64,000 nucleotides of DNA, taken from assembly GCF_016808095.1 (NCBI RefSeq), contig NC_068976.1, forward strand, positions 29,248,871 to 29,312,870. The letters are read 5' to 3'. The position numbers and the translations under genes were made by a program. Positions 1 to 12,997 of this stretch are shown in pieces. Position 1 is the first letter of the stretch, and every line of letters begins with the position of its first letter. Below the pieces are notes generated by a model. That model made no database searches and was not told where the DNA came from. It was given only the letters and a program-made list of their open reading frames with translations. This DNA comes from Vigna angularis. Its lineage: Eukaryota; Streptophyta; Magnoliopsida; Fabales; Fabaceae.

Positions 1-3000
1 CTTGTTCATAAAGAGAGAGAAATGTTGACTCGTGAAATATTGACAATTATATTTCAACCACTATGAGAGTTGAGAGGGAGAAATTTTAAACAGTACATTA
101 GAAAAATATTATGATGGTTTTGATGAAAAAGTAGGGATTTTGTTATTAGTGTGAGCTCATCCAGAAGAAGAATGATAGGACGATGGCAGAAGAAATCCCA
201 TTGAAATTTCTTGAAAATAAACTTTGGAGAGGGCGAAGGGACCTTGAAAGCAATTAGATGATACAAAATCTTTAGTGGACAAATTTTGAGGGGTCCAATT
301 AAAACTGACAAGGCGCATTAACAGTTCATAGGATCACGAAAGTAGGGATAAAACAAAACCCTACAATTGTATGTAAAGTATTTGCAATAGGATAACACCT
401 AGGTGATATGGGAAAAATAAATTATTATTGTTTTCTTTTCATTAGATATTTTTAATTTTCTTATAACTCTTGTTATCATAAATTTTTCCAGAGATCATCA
501 TGATTTCGATCAAATAAATAGAATTTTTTTCTTAGATTCTTTATTTTGATAAATTGAACACTCTAATCTTTTTACAAAATAAAATTACAAGATACCTTTA
601 CATAAGATTTATATGTTTTATGGGTCGTGTTGAAGAAGATTAATAGGTTAGTCTATATGCACTCTAGTATAACAACAATTTATAATTACAAAGATGTTAT
701 AGGATGATATGTACATTAGTAAAAAAAACAATTTTTCACATCCTGTCACTATATAGTAATCTTAAGGTTACTTTCTCATAGAAATAGAATTATGCTCCCA
801 ATATCATGTTGTGCTAGCATAATCATAATGGCATTTTTTTGGTGGTTGTCAGCATTGTCTCTCGTCCCTGCATATTCTTTTTGTCACCTAATTCCATTCT
901 TACAGTAAAAGAGATATATTTTTTGTTATCTATTCTATATAGACAGAAAAGTTATACTCCATTGCACTCTCATTCCTGAAAAAAAAAATTGAAAATATCT
1001 TCCTTAACCCTTCCCCCAATGCTCCTTTCCTACAAAATAAACATTCATTTCTCTACTTCCAACCAAACTATGTTTTCCTTGTATATTAATTTCTCGATAA
1101 AATCACAATCATTTTAAGCATTAAATCGTACATTGGTGCCAGTCATGGTAAGACTAAAGAAATTCGAGTGTTAAATGCGATAAAGTGTTTTAAATAATGA
1201 TACTCAATTATTTTATTTCAAAAATATTAACGGTATAAATAAAATTTTCTACCAAAAAGATTCATTATTTAAAAAGTTTTATCTTTATAAAATTTCCTTT
1301 TTTAAAATATTTGTCAATAATTATCCGTTTATAATAATTGACGGATTTTAATTTTGTTAAAATTTGTCGATAAATATTGTATTTTAGTCTTTTTCTTTTT
1401 TCTATTCTTTATTTTTTCTTTTATTTTTATCTTTTTATTCTATTTCTTTTTCGTTTTCTTCTTTTTCATCTCATCACCTTCTTTCTCTCCTCTCCTCCTC
1501 TTCGTCTCGTTCTTTCTCCACGACCATCATTATTATAGTCGTGACCTCCATCACTGTTTCGTTGTTGCACTGTCATTGTGCCAGTCCTCTTTCTTTTTCT
1601 TCTCTTATCCTTCTTCTTTTCATTCATCTCCACTTAATTTATAAAATAAATTATCAAAATATATAAGAAATATGATACTCTTTTTATCAATAGAAAAATT
1701 ACTCAATAATAAGAATTATAAATTATCGATAAATTCTACTAATAAAGTTTATACAAATTGGTGAAAATCCAAAACGAGAAATTTAGCGTTATTTTATTAA
1801 CAAACTTTATCGAAGAACAAATATGTTGATAATAAGAATTATAAATTACCAACAAAAATTGTCAATAATACAAATTATAATCTATCAATGGATGTTACCA
1901 TCATATTCATTATCGATGGATATTTTTATCATTAACTAAAATTATACAATTCTTTGGAAAATTTGGTTTTATCGATGAATTTATTTCTATTGGTAAATTT
2001 CTATTTGTAATTATGAGAATTCTTAGTCTTTATGGATAAAAAATTATTTTATTGAATAAATTTAGGGATAAAAAAACAGGTTGACTCATAAATCCGTTCT
2101 TCACCCAGTTCATTATTGACTCACAAAAATGAGATGAAACATATTGTCTTGCCTACTAAAATAGATTTAAAATATTGACATGTCTTATCAATAGATGGAT
2201 TGACAGATTGTGGAACTAATCTATAAATTTTTTTAATTTTTTAATTTATAAAATTTATCTATACATATAACATATTTAATTATAAAAAATATTTTCTAAC
2301 TTTTCAATTGAATTAATATCTCTAATCAAATAAAAGAATTAATACAATTATATGTTTAATTATTCTATTATAACTAATAATTAAAACTCAATTTGAAATT
2401 AATAATAACTTAAATTATAATATTATTATATTTTTATATTTTTAAATAACATAATATAAATAAATTTTTCTTTTAAATGAATTTATATTTTAATTTGTAA
2501 ATAACAAACAAGTCTATCTATTCTTTTTTTTTTAATCCTTCAATTTGACGGAGACAAATTTTGGTAAGCTAATAAATCGGTCCACGAGCGATGATCCACT
2601 TTGCTGTCAATAGCTGAAACATAATTAAGAACATTTTTCGAATATTTCGTTTTGTAGTGCAACAAACTTCCCAACAAAAGAAATTGTATTGTTGGTATTT
2701 CGGCTGAGTTTAGCGATAAAGCGATGGATTTGTAGGGACTAGCAGAGCACTAAATAGTAAATAATGTTCATCTTATTCTACTCATTTTATCATTTTTCAA
2801 ATACTTTTAAAGATTCTTCGGCATCAACACATGTTCCTAGTACTAATGAGACATTCTGACTTAATATTTTCTAATTTTATATTTCTTTTATTGTTTTCTT
2901 TTGTTTCAAATTGTAATTTGAAATGATGATTAAATTATCTTAATTGGGGAAAGTTTAGATTATTTATGGTGATAGATTATTTATATTTATTGGTAATAAA

Positions 3001-3944
3001 TTTAGTGTAATATGCTATTATATTTGTGTGGTATAATATATTGTTTTAAATGGAGAATATAAATATATGTTATTTAATGAATATGTTTTTTATTTCTCTT
3101 ATTTTTAATTAATTATACTCATCGCGTTAAATTTATCTTACTTCTTTGATTACATATGTTTAGAGTTATTATTTATAACTAATTTTACATTTTATTTATA
3201 AGTTATATATTATTTATAACGAGTGTTTTGAATGTTCTAATATTTATATTTAGTTCTTTGTCTTTAGTTTAATGTTTGTCCTGATGGTTTGTTCAATCAA
3301 ACTGGAAGATTATGTTTGTTTGGTCAAATTTGAAGATTATTTTCAAAAGATATTTCAATACTAAATTCAATACAAATTTGATTGTTTTAGCAATTAATAA
3401 GTATTAAAAGTTATTTTCTACCTTTTTACTTTAAATATGTATTTAAATATTTCAGAATGAGTTTCAGATTAGTAACGACCTAATATTGTGACTCAATTGA
3501 TAATAATCATGCTTTGTCGTAAGTTAATAAGTGTTAGATATAATTATTTTTTGGATGATCATTCGATCTCTAAGTCACAATCATTTGGTCTTAAAATAAC
3601 AAATGTGGTTATTCTTATGACATGCGTGATTGTTTGGACCGTTTGGTCTAATGTTGACCGAATGGTCATATAATACACTAATCAATACATGATTTTTAAT
3701 AAAAAAATATTAATTATCCTTCCATAAAAAATATTAATGTATTTGTATGTTTATTTAGGAAAACAATTATGATATAATATATTAATATTATTTTAATGTA
3801 GTTTATAGGTTATAGATAAGTTATTTTAATTCATAAACAAGTTTTCTTTAACATGTGTGAATCTAGTCCATTAATTTTATAGGTTAAATGAGACATACCA
3901 AAACAGTTAAGAAAGTTAAAATTCTATCCTTTTATTAAATATTG
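1..3944. other. Gene-free AT-rich DNA
   Basis: I see no supportable gene here. The longest open frames are a T-rich, Phe-rich frame at 1,354-1,644, which is simply a polypyrimidine tract, and short frames with no domain. Around 1,320-2,000 short motifs resembling TTGACGGATTT, TTGTCGATAAAT and AATAAGAATTATAAATTA recur in both orientations. This is the style of degenerate subterminal repeats of a DNA transposon, but I could not find paired ends or a target duplication. Confidence 0.6.
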
Positions 3945-4315
3945 GATTAAATATGTTTTTGGTTTCTTAAATTTAATAAAATTTGAAATCAGTCCCTCTT
4001 TAAAATTTTAGACTAATTTATTCTTTTATCTTTAAAACAACATGAATTTATTCTTTTTAACTAAATTAGTTAAGTCTATTTGAGATTTCAAACGTATTTT
4101 TCAACTAATATTGAAAAAAAATATGTCACAATATAAACAATTCAAATATTATAATGAAATGTGTTTGAAACGTTAAGTAAACTAAACAAAATTTGATTAA
4201 AATGACTAAATTCACATAATTCTAAAGTTTGAGAAACTAAACAGACTCAAAATTTTAAATAGAAACCAATTCCAGCTTTCACCAAAATTTAAGAAACCAA
4301 AAATATTTTTAACTC
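3945..4315. mobile_element. Fold-back MITE-like element
   Basis: The left end (about 3,948-4,010) carries AAATATGTTTTTGGTTTCTT followed by AAATTT. The reverse complement of the right end (about 4,240-4,315) carries AAATATTTTTGGTTTCTT followed by AAATTTT, and both then share a diverged tract ending in TTTAAAATTTT. The two halves therefore form an imperfect stem with an AT-rich centre and no coding capacity. This is the layout of a small non-autonomous DNA transposon. Exact ends and target duplication are not clear. Confidence 0.55.
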
Positions 4316-5949
4316 TTAAATATTTAACAAGCTCATGGGTCTATCTAGAATCTTAATCCACTTCAACGACTTTATTAAGGATTTGGGTCATTTTTTTAAG
4401 TAAGGTTAAAATATAATGTGTGTTTTTCTCAACGATTCAACAAATATTTAAGTAGTTATTATCTTTTTAAGGAATATTAACTTCTTTCATTTGGTTTAAT
4501 AATAAAAAACATGTAAGGAAATTTATTTCGACATGGACAAAGGTTGTTAAATGTTTTATACTTTATCTATTAATATTGATTCGAAACATTTTATAAAAGT
4601 AATGGGATACATGTCTAATCAAAAGATTTTTTAGGTGTTCTTAATTTTTCTATAGATGCATTGAATGTTACAAGGATGCATATCGAATCAAAATATTGGT
4701 ATTTTATATAGATGTTGTTTTTCTGTCCCTCATAATTAGAAAAGGTGATATTAGTCTTATGACAGATTTTAACTGAAATTAGGAGATACATACATTATAT
4801 AGTTAATAAAATAATTATGATTAGAATTTATCTATGTTTTAACGAGGTAATTAAGAATAATTTTAATAAAGATAAATAATATAGTCTTGATTATTTTTAA
4901 GAAAATTTGATGTATTTTAACAATAGTAAATGATTAGGTATATTTACATTTGTATCTACATTTAAAACTTTAAATAAAGCTATAATGGTATGTCTGTATT
5001 TATTTTAGTTTGGAGTTTAATTACTATACATGACCTTGTTATCATCTGTAGAAAACTCAAATTATTAAGAAATATAAAATATTTTAAACATTTAATAAAA
5101 TATTTTTTTTAAGAAAATTCCATTAAAAATGTTTAATATTTAAAACTTAATTATACTATATACATGTTATAAAAATTAATTTTTTTAATATACTTTTTTT
5201 ACCCTAACAAGAATCTTTGAGGTGAGTCAGCGATATCTGAATATCAAATTATTGTTTGATTCAATAGAAAAGAATAGAAATTAGATGGACAAAAAGTTAT
5301 TTTATGCTTAAGTCATTATAAAAATATTGTATCACTTTATAAAGTATTTAATATTGAGCAAAACTTGTTTTTCTTCCTTTTATATATATATATAGTTTGA
5401 TATGTCAAAATAATTTAATTTAATTGGATTAAAATGATTAACCATTCATTTTTAGTATTTAGAGACTAAAATGTATAAAAACTTTGAACATAAACTAATT
5501 TCAATTTTCTATTAAAGTTAAAAAAGTAAAAAAAAAACTTAACCTATTTCTAAATGATAAGTATGGTTATGCATAATCAATCTAACATGTTATGGTTTTT
5601 CTTTAATTGAATTAAAAATTATTTTTTTTAAAGAAATATAATATAGTTTTGTTTTTAAAATGATAAAATAATAGGTATATAGCATAGTGAAGTTATTAGA
5701 CCAGTCAATTTCAATCCTTGGGATTTGGGTTGAAATGGAAGCATCAAATATTGAAAACAATCATAAGATTTGGATATTGAATATCTAAATTAGTGTTTGG
5801 ATACTTCCAAACTATAATTATTTTGTTGTTTATAATTGATGGAATACCACTTAATTTGTTTTTCTTTTGTGCGGTTTGAAAAAATTGTGTATAAAGTAAT
5901 TTGAATCACTATTAGGAAAGATCTTCCAACAAATATTAATCGTACAATC

Positions 5950-6026
<77 letters not shown>

Positions 6027-7240
6027 TAAGCCAGAGACAGTAGTAAAGTCGGTTGAAAATTCTATTCCTTTTCTTTAATTTTTCTCCAATTTCTATAAAA
6101 CAATATAACCAAATGTACAGATGATTGATAATATAGAATTATTTAAACATTATATTAGTCTTGAAAATATAATTACATCCAAGAAAGTTGAGAATGCATA
6201 AAAAAATGAAATAACTAAAAACACATCACTCAAACAATCAAGCAAGAAAAAAATGATATGGTATATTATAATCGGATATTCATCCACGTGACAAAATATG
6301 GTTTTATATTATTGTAATTTATTACTACGTTTGTCACAAATTTAAATAAAGTATTATATATTAATTTTGTTAGACTATTCTCTAAATAAACAAATAACAA
6401 ATAAATAATGAACTTTACAATTAACTAATTGAGTAATCTCAAATATTTTAGTATGTGAAAATATATTTGGATTGTTTATTGAAAATAACATAGATCAAAT
6501 GTATTTGATATTCCAATTCTAAAACATCATAGGTATTTTCTAGTGATGAGATGAAAAGAAAAAAAGAGGAATAATTGTAAGTGTTTCCTGACAGGGACTA
6601 TTGTTGGCTTTAAAACCAAGGACACGTATACTGGTCAAAGCATAGTAAGTGATAAATATCGTTCTTTTTCAAAGGATTTGTGTAACACACGATAACTCTT
6701 CTTTTTATAATTCAATTAGACATCAAATTGTACAAAAACGCAATAAACTATTTTTGATATTTTTATCAAAGAGTTGGTGTGCAAAAAATTTAACATAGAA
6801 TATTTACAATTGTTCAGATTAGAATTCATCCACTTCATTTCCATGCATTCACAAACATCTCAATTTCATCTATTAGGTGTTCAATTTCAGTTTTAGGTTC
6901 AAATCATATTTCACAATATATCAAGAACAATAAAGGTGGTCAAACCAAAGCAAACATTAAGCATAGAAATTAAGTACTAACATGAATTGGAAAAACATAT
7001 ATCATTCACATTATAAAATACATAAGAATTTTCATGTTTTACAACTAATCTCAACAAATAGAAAAAGCCCTCCATGGTAGAGAACTTAGGGTTCTATAAA
7101 ATTGAAGAGATAAGGAAGAAATTGAAACCATAGAGAGATGCACGACCTTTCGAAAGGTTCTTTGCAGTTGCTCCATACTCCAACTGTGCTTTCCCTTCGC
7201 CCAACAAGAATTAATTCTAGCCCAACGAGCTGGTCAACTC
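4316..7240. other. Intergenic AT-rich DNA
   Basis: No gene is visible. The stretch is very AT-rich and contains homopolymer runs and the long (AT)n tract listed separately. From about 6,830 onward the composition becomes less extreme, and it runs into the short tandem repeat that hosts the retrotransposon insertion. Confidence 0.6.
5952..6024. repeat. (AT)n microsatellite
   Basis: An uninterrupted dinucleotide AT tract of about 72 bp. It can form a cruciform and is expected to be length-polymorphic. Confidence 0.97.
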
Positions 7241-7247
7241 GCTCAAC

Positions 7248-7328
7248 ACGTGTAAAAATAGTGTCGATCAACCCATGAACAATCAACGCACGAACAATGT
7301 CAGTCAACGAATGAACAATGTCGATAAA
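7248..7328. repeat. Short tandem repeat of about 21 bp, left part
   Basis: Successive degenerate units share the core GAACAATGTC, spaced about 21 bp, ending at the retrotransposon insertion point. The array resumes on the other side of the element at 17,054 as GTGAACAGTGTCAAGTGAA. The mobile element has therefore split a pre-existing array. The last five bases, ATAAA (7,324-7,328), are the left target-site duplication. Confidence 0.6.
7324..7328. repeat. Target-site duplication, left copy (ATAAA)
   Basis: ATAAA immediately precedes the TG start of the leftmost LTR remnant. It is identical to the 5 bp following the CA end at 17,054-17,058. Confidence 0.85.
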
Positions 7329-7462
7329 TGTAACACCCAATTAATTTAAGGGTATTACTAGTAGTAAAAAAAACCAATTAATTTGATATCTAATATAAAC
7401 AACTAAACTTTATTTTGATTAGATCAAAGTACAGTTCCAAACTTACAAACTTTAAACAATAT
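7329..7462 (-). repeat. 3' LTR remnant, terminal ~134 bp only
   Basis: Near-identical to the first part of the central LTR (from 8,715). Similarity stops at about 7,463, where the sequence jumps into the protease coding region at the tract CATAGACTGAAC. Everything between protease and the last ~134 bp of this LTR has been deleted, with a few bases of apparent microhomology (CCTTCA) at the joint. Confidence 0.85.
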
Positions 7463-8714
7463 AGCCTTCATAGACTGAACTGGTCGTAACTGGTCTCGAT
7501 GCTGGTGTAGAAACTACTAATTCACACCCTAGATCTCGCATTGGTAATCCGAGTCTTTTCGAACATGTTAGGGATATAAAGGAGTGTGTGGCTCCAGAAT
7601 CAAACAAAACATATACACATTCTCCTAACAACATATAGGTGTGTAAGATTAAAGTACCTGACTTAGTAGCCTCTTCCGAAGACATTGTGAATACTCTTTA
7701 TGTTGCTTGGGGTTTTATTTCAGCAGAATCTTGTTGTTGTGCTACCCACTTTCTTTTTCTTTGGACAAACATTAGCAAAGTGTCTCGGATCATTGTAGAT
7801 CAAACATCTCTTCCCGTCAACCTTTTCTCTAATAAGTTTAGGGCAGTCGCGTCTGAAATGTGCTCCTCCACACTCAAAACACTTCATTATTCCTCGATAG
7901 GATAGTTGTGGTTTTTCATAAGGCTTTTTGTTGAATTTCATTGAAGATTCTTCCTTTGAAGGTCTATAAACCCTATTTGGATCAACCTCTAGCAATCATA
8001 TCATTCTGGCTTTCTCTACCAATGCTGGAAAATCTTGTATTTCTAATGGCATAAGTACCTTCTTCAGCTCATGCCTTAGTCCTTCCTCGAATTTTTGACA
8101 TCTCCATTCTTCTGTAATATTCTGGGTATAAAATCTCGAGAGATAATTAAATTTTACCACGTACTCCTACACTGATAGCCTTCTTTGTTGTAAGGTCAAA
8201 AAATCCTGCCTCCCTTGCAAATTTTGCACTGTTTGGAAAATATTTTTTCAAGAACCTTATCTTAAAGTTCTCCCAATTCACAACCTCACCATGAACTGTC
8301 ATCAACTGTTGCATACTTTCCCACTAATATTCGGCCTCACCAACCAAAAAAAATGATGCATAAGTTAATTTCTGTTCTTTTGAGCAAGTTATTACTCAAA
8401 AAATCTTCTCATTCTGCCTTAGCCATGAGTCGACCTCATCAGGAGTAGCCTTCCCATTAAACTTAGTAGGGTCATGCCTTAGGAAGTCATTCAAGCTAGA
8501 ATGATTTTGAGGTACTTGATCAACTGGTTGTTGTTGCATCTTTGTCGAGATTCAAGTGATTTCTTCCAAACAAAAATAATACAATTTAGCATATGATATG
8601 AACTTCTTCAAATAGTCATTCTCACCATAAACAATAAAGAGTTTTACTAAGAATAACAAGTTCATTCACCACAACCCCAAAAGTTTTTTGAAAACCATTG
8701 CTCTGATATCACAA
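7463..8714 (-). pseudogene. Gag and protease remnant of the left retroelement unit
   Basis: Read on the minus strand from the primer site, the gag start lies near 8,540 and soon hits an in-frame stop. A CCHC zinc knuckle (C-F-E-C-G-G-A-H-F-R-R-D-C) is readable at about 7,830-7,890, with a second knuckle-like stretch near 7,780. The aspartic protease begins at about 7,600 with the active-site motif DSGATHSFIS intact. It is cut off at about 7,465 by the deletion into the LTR remnant. Reverse transcriptase and integrase are absent from this unit. Confidence 0.85.
8695..8711 (-). other. Primer-binding site (initiator Met tRNA type)
   Basis: On the minus strand, three bases after the LTR end, the sequence reads GATATCAGAGC. 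It differs by one base from the GGTATCAGAGC typical of elements primed by initiator methionine tRNA. This shows that the central LTR also served as the 5' LTR of the left unit. Confidence 0.75.
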
Positions 8715-10527
8715 TGTAACACCCAATTAATTTAAGGGTATTACTGGTAGTAAAAAAACCCAATTAATTTGATATCTAATATAAACAACTAAACTTTATT
8801 TCGATTAGATCAAAGTACAGTTCCAAACTTACAAACTTTAAACAATATACCCTTCACCACTTAACATAAGTTCGAATTTAGACTTGCAAGCCTTATACAA
8901 CATATTTTTCTAATACAAATTTATTCTTTTTACAAAAAACAAAACCCCTGAAAGTTTTTCCCAGCATGTCTTTCATCATCTCTAAGTTTTTTCAACTGCA
9001 TCTGCAACATTATCTGCTCATGTATAACATGAGTTATACGATCATAGCACCAACGAATAAGAGTAAGCTAACCATAACATACAATCATTAAACTTACTTA
9101 TAATATATATTTCATTCATGTATTATTACAATTTATGAACACAATTATCCCGATGTCATTAATTCATTTTTCCTTAACTTCTTCAAAATCCTCCTTCTCA
9201 TTTTCATAAACCTTACAAGTATACTATGCTTACTCACGAAGCCTTATGGTCAGACCGCTCTTTGTCTGCTTCCTTAAGCCTTACCCGTATACTATGTTTT
9301 ACTTTCCGAAGCCTTATGGTCAGACCACTCTCTGCCTGCTTTCATAAACCTCATGTGTTACTCTGCTCATATCAAGGTCTCATGGTATAAACAAAATATA
9401 CTACTCTCGGTAGTAAACATCATTTCATAAATAATGATTTCTTATATTCACCCCAACATTTCCTAAAATCAACAAATCATATCTTCTCATCCACCTAACT
9501 CAATCATGTTCGTTCTCTAATCATAAATTGATAATAACCCATTTTCGTGTCAATATCCAAAATAAAATAAACCTATTGTCAGATATCATACTCTTCTTAT
9601 GATCTCATCTTTCCCATAACGAGTACAAACTCAACATAATTTCACGAATCAAAGGTTATAGATCAGCCAATTTTTTTTATGACGTTACACAAAAAAAATT
9701 GTTCTTAGTACAAGTTCCACATTCAGGATCTAAACTGATAAATTGAATCACAATTTACTAGAATCTTGGATAAAAATTTCAATTCGATCTAAACATTAAT
9801 AAAGTGAAAATTTGAAATTTTGCATCCGTAATTCAGGAACATAAAATTGAGATCCTTAATAAACACCACTTAGTTTTTAAAAAAACGGAACAGTCAAAAT
9901 ACATCAACATGTCTTAGGAACTACATATCTAAATTTTAGGTTAATCTAACTGTTAACTAGGTAGAGATTGAGATTTATACAACTCAAAAAATTATTCAAT
10001 TGGTTGTCGACTCTATCAAAATTGTAGAATTAATTCCTCCAAGTACAGACATCCAGTTACAAATCCAAGTGGTCAAAATATAGTAATATATTTCTGGAAT
10101 CATTTATCAAAATTTCCAACTTAATCTATCGGCAAAAGAAGGAGGAATTTAGATTTTTCCGATATAAGTTAGAGATAGAAATAAAGTGATGGTCATTCTA
10201 CCCAAATTATAATATTATTTTCTCTAAGTACAATTCTCAAATTAAAGATCCTGATGGTCAAATTTAATTTCTATGTCTTATAAACTATGTACTAAATTTC
10301 TAGATTGATCTAACGGTAGACTAAGTAGCAATTAGAGTTTTACTAAGATAGCTTCGGAAAAAAAAACATGATCAAAATTTTAAATTTCACAATTTGATTG
10401 AGTATTTACTTCCACAGTTTTATAGTTTACTTATTCAACATAATAAAATGTATTCATCGCTGATTCCATACAAAATGAATATCATAAAATAAATTAACAA
10501 TAATAAAATATCACAATATGAATGTTC

Positions 10528-10875
10528 TGGGGAACTAAGAACTTGAATCTGGCATAGCCGGTTAGACAACTTCTTATCCTTCTAGAAAAATGCAAGAGAA
10601 AAAGAAACACAATAAAAGTCCTGGAGAAACAAGAAGTTGAATCTAGCATAGCCCATTAGACAACTTCTTATCCTTCCAGAAAAATACAAGAGAAAAAGAA
10701 ACACAATAAAAGTCATGGGGAAAGAAGAAGTTGAATCTGGAATAGCCAGTTAGACAACTTCTTATCCTTCCAAAAAAATGCAAATGAAAAAGAAACACAA
10801 TAAAAGTCTTGGGGAAACAAGAAGTTGAATCTAGCATAGCCGGTTAGACAACTTCTTATCCTTCCAGAAAATGCA
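10528..10875. repeat. 94-bp tandem repeat array inside the central LTR
   Basis: The landmark TTGAATCT recurs at 10,543, 10,637, 10,731 and 10,825, exactly 94 bp apart. Each copy is followed by a CATAGCC..TTAGACAACTTCTTATCCTT block. There are about 3.7 units with few substitutions. The equivalent site of the right-hand LTR (about 16,485-16,505) contains only the array's tail, so the array either expanded in one LTR or collapsed in the other. Confidence 0.93.
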
Positions 10876-11159
10876 ACAGAAGCAGAATATCATTCTAAAT
10901 CCATAAAGAGACTAAAAATTTTAAACATATTCAGGATTTCAGACCATACAAAAAACACAAAAGACTCAAGGTTAGCTCCTCTGACCTGATTCTCACTCCT
11001 TCCTGAACGAAGAGCACCTCTTCAGAAGCTCTTGCTACCTTCTGTACAACTCAAATTCTAGTTCTAATATCTACTTATTTTCAACAAAAGTCTTGCTCAA
11101 TTTCACTCTCCTCCTTCCAAAACTTCATTTCTCACACCTATTTATAGTTGAAGTTAGGG

Positions 11160-11350
11160 TGATTGTAGTAGTACTATAGTTGTACTACATTTTACTGTAG
11201 CTGCACTACATTTCACTATAGCAATATTGTAGCTTGTACTACATGTTTCCTATAGAAGTACTGTAGCAACACATGACTCACGAGGTATTCTTACTGTAGC
11301 ACTGTACATATTTCACTATAGCACTATACATATTTTACTGTAGCATTTAT
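11160..11350. repeat. Degenerate CTGTAG/CTATAG repeats in the LTR
   Basis: Short units built from CTGTAGCACTA, TTTCACTATAG and ACTACAT recur every 20-35 bp. They are conserved in the second LTR at about 16,790-16,985. On the transcribed strand this is the upstream end of the LTR (U3), where clustered short repeats often carry promoter or enhancer elements. That role is inferred. Confidence 0.6.
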
Positions 11351-11419
11351 ACATAAAAATTTTCTATATTTAAAAAATAATCTAGCATCTTAATTACCAC
11401 TATTTTCAAGGGTCTTACA

Positions 11420-11433
11420 ATCTCCCTAACAAC
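11420..11433 (-). other. Purine-rich tract before the central LTR
   Basis: On the minus strand TTAGGGAGAT directly precedes the LTR start TGTAAGACCC, the position of a plus-strand priming tract. The tract is short, so the call rests mainly on position. Confidence 0.5.
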
Positions 11434-11463
11434 AAAAATTTTCGCCCTCGAAAATTAGCTATT

Positions 11464-12181
11464 TTAACAAAAGATATATGGATATTCTTTTATCATAAAT
11501 TCCTCTAATTCCCAAGTCATTTCCTGTGTGTCTTCATTGCAAAGTACCTTTACCGTGCAAATATTCTTTCCTCTTAGCTTTTTCATTTGAACGTCTAGTA
11601 TTCGTATTGGTCCAACCTCCATTGTTAAGTTCTCCTTGACCTGAATCGCATCAACTTCCAACACATGCTTTGAATCTGGAATATACTTCCTCAGTTGTGA
11701 TACATGAAAAACGTTATGCAAATTTACCAATTGAGGCGGTAATGCTATCTCATAAGCCACTGTCCCAATCTTTTTGAGAATCTGATACGATCCAAGAAAT
11801 TTTGGTGTCAGTTTCCTCATCTTAATAGCTCTCCCGACTCCTGTTTACTCGTAAGAATACATGATGTCCTACCTCAAATTCTAACGGTCTTCTCCTTTTG
11901 TCAGCATATGACTTTTGTCTACTTTGAGTTGCTTTCATCCGATTTTGGATTAATTTTATCTTTTCTGTGGTCCGTTGTAATAACTCTGGTCCTACTGTTA
12001 GTGATTCCCCATCTTGAAACCAACATAACAATGTTCTACATCTTCTTCCATATAAAGCTTCATATGGTGTCATACCAATATTGGAATGATAACTATTATT
12101 GTAAGTAAATTCTACTAATGGCAGTATCTCATTCCAACTTCCGAGATGATCCAACACACAAGTTCTTAGCAAATCCTCCAA
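11464..12181 (-). pseudogene. Integrase C-terminal half and chromo-like tail
   Basis: Two adjoining frames interrupted near 11,821. The upstream part (11,822-12,181) has the end of the integrase core and the conserved motif GMTPYEALYGRRC. The downstream part (11,464-11,820) has PKFLGSYQILKKIG, HNVFHVSQLRKY and a final chromodomain-like segment with ILDVQMKKLRGKN and WELEEFM. That tail defines plant chromoviruses and is thought to steer integration to particular chromatin. The frame break and flanking stops make it non-functional. Confidence 0.85.
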
Positions 12182-12214
12182 AGACTGAATAGTTCTTTCT
12201 GTTTGACCATCAGT

Positions 12215-12988
12215 CTAAGGGTGATAAGCTGAAATCATCCTCAACTGTGTTCCCAAAGCATTCTGTAGCATCTGCCAAAACCTTGAAGTAAACCTTGGAT
12301 ATCTGTCTGACACAATGCTTGTAGGTATGCCATGCAACCTCACTACTTCCCCGATGTATAACTCCGTCAGCTTTTCTAGGGACATACGTTGATTATTGGG
12401 CAAAAAGTGAGCACTCTTGGTTAGTCTGTCAATGATAACCCAGATAGAATCGTGACCTTTTGATGATTTTGGTAAATGTGTTACAAAGTCCATCGAGATA
12501 TTGTCCCACTTTCATTTAGGAATGTTTAATTATTGTAACATCCCTCTTGGTTTTTGATGCTCCACTTTTTCCTTTTGACACACCAAGCAGGCTATTACAA
12601 ACTCTGCCACATCCCTCTTCATACCATTCCACCAAAACGACTCCTTCAGGTCCTTATACATCTTAGTCATACCTGGATGTATGCGACGACGACTTTTATG
12701 ACCTTCTTCCAAAATTAAATGTTTCAACTCGGCCTTTGCAGGTATACACACTCTGTTCTTAAATCGAAGAATGTCGTCTTTATTTAGAACGAACTCCTTG
12801 GCTTGATCGGTGTCCGACAACCTGATATTTTGCTGCAACTCTTGATCCATTGACTGCTCAACCTTCACTTGTTCTAAGAAGTCACTAGTGATTGCCAAAT
12901 GACCACACCATATATGATCTGGGGTCAACTGCACCTTCAAGTTCATATCATGCAACTTTTCTATCAATTCTAATTCCTTCACCATCAA
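12215..12988 (-). pseudogene. Integrase zinc-binding and core domains
   Basis: Frame 12,530-12,988 includes the His-His-Cys-Cys zinc-binding region, with HPGMTKMYKDL followed by a CLVCQKEK cysteine pair. Frame 12,215-12,493 carries the start of the catalytic core with [17 protein letters not shown] and [14 protein letters not shown]. In relatives the last motif reads SDRDPRF, so one Asp is Tyr here. Stops separate this piece from the neighbouring fragments on both sides. Confidence 0.87.
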
Positions 12989-12997
12989 CGTTGTTAT

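Larger units (their letters stand above)
8715..11419 (-). repeat. Complete central LTR (2.7 kb)
   Basis: It begins TGTAACACCC and ends GGGTCTTACA on the plus strand, so the ends form the expected TGTAA/TTACA inverted pair. A primer-binding site lies to its left and a purine tract to its right on the minus strand, so it is at once the 3' LTR of the right unit and the 5' LTR of the left unit. It carries a 94-bp tandem array that the right-hand LTR lacks. Near 11,160-11,350 it has many short repeats of the CTGTAG/CTATAG type. Confidence 0.88.

Noticed and set aside
1354..1644. Open frame of 96 codons rich in Phe and Ser
   Set aside because: It is a translated polypyrimidine tract with no domain; it is low-complexity and unlikely to be coding.
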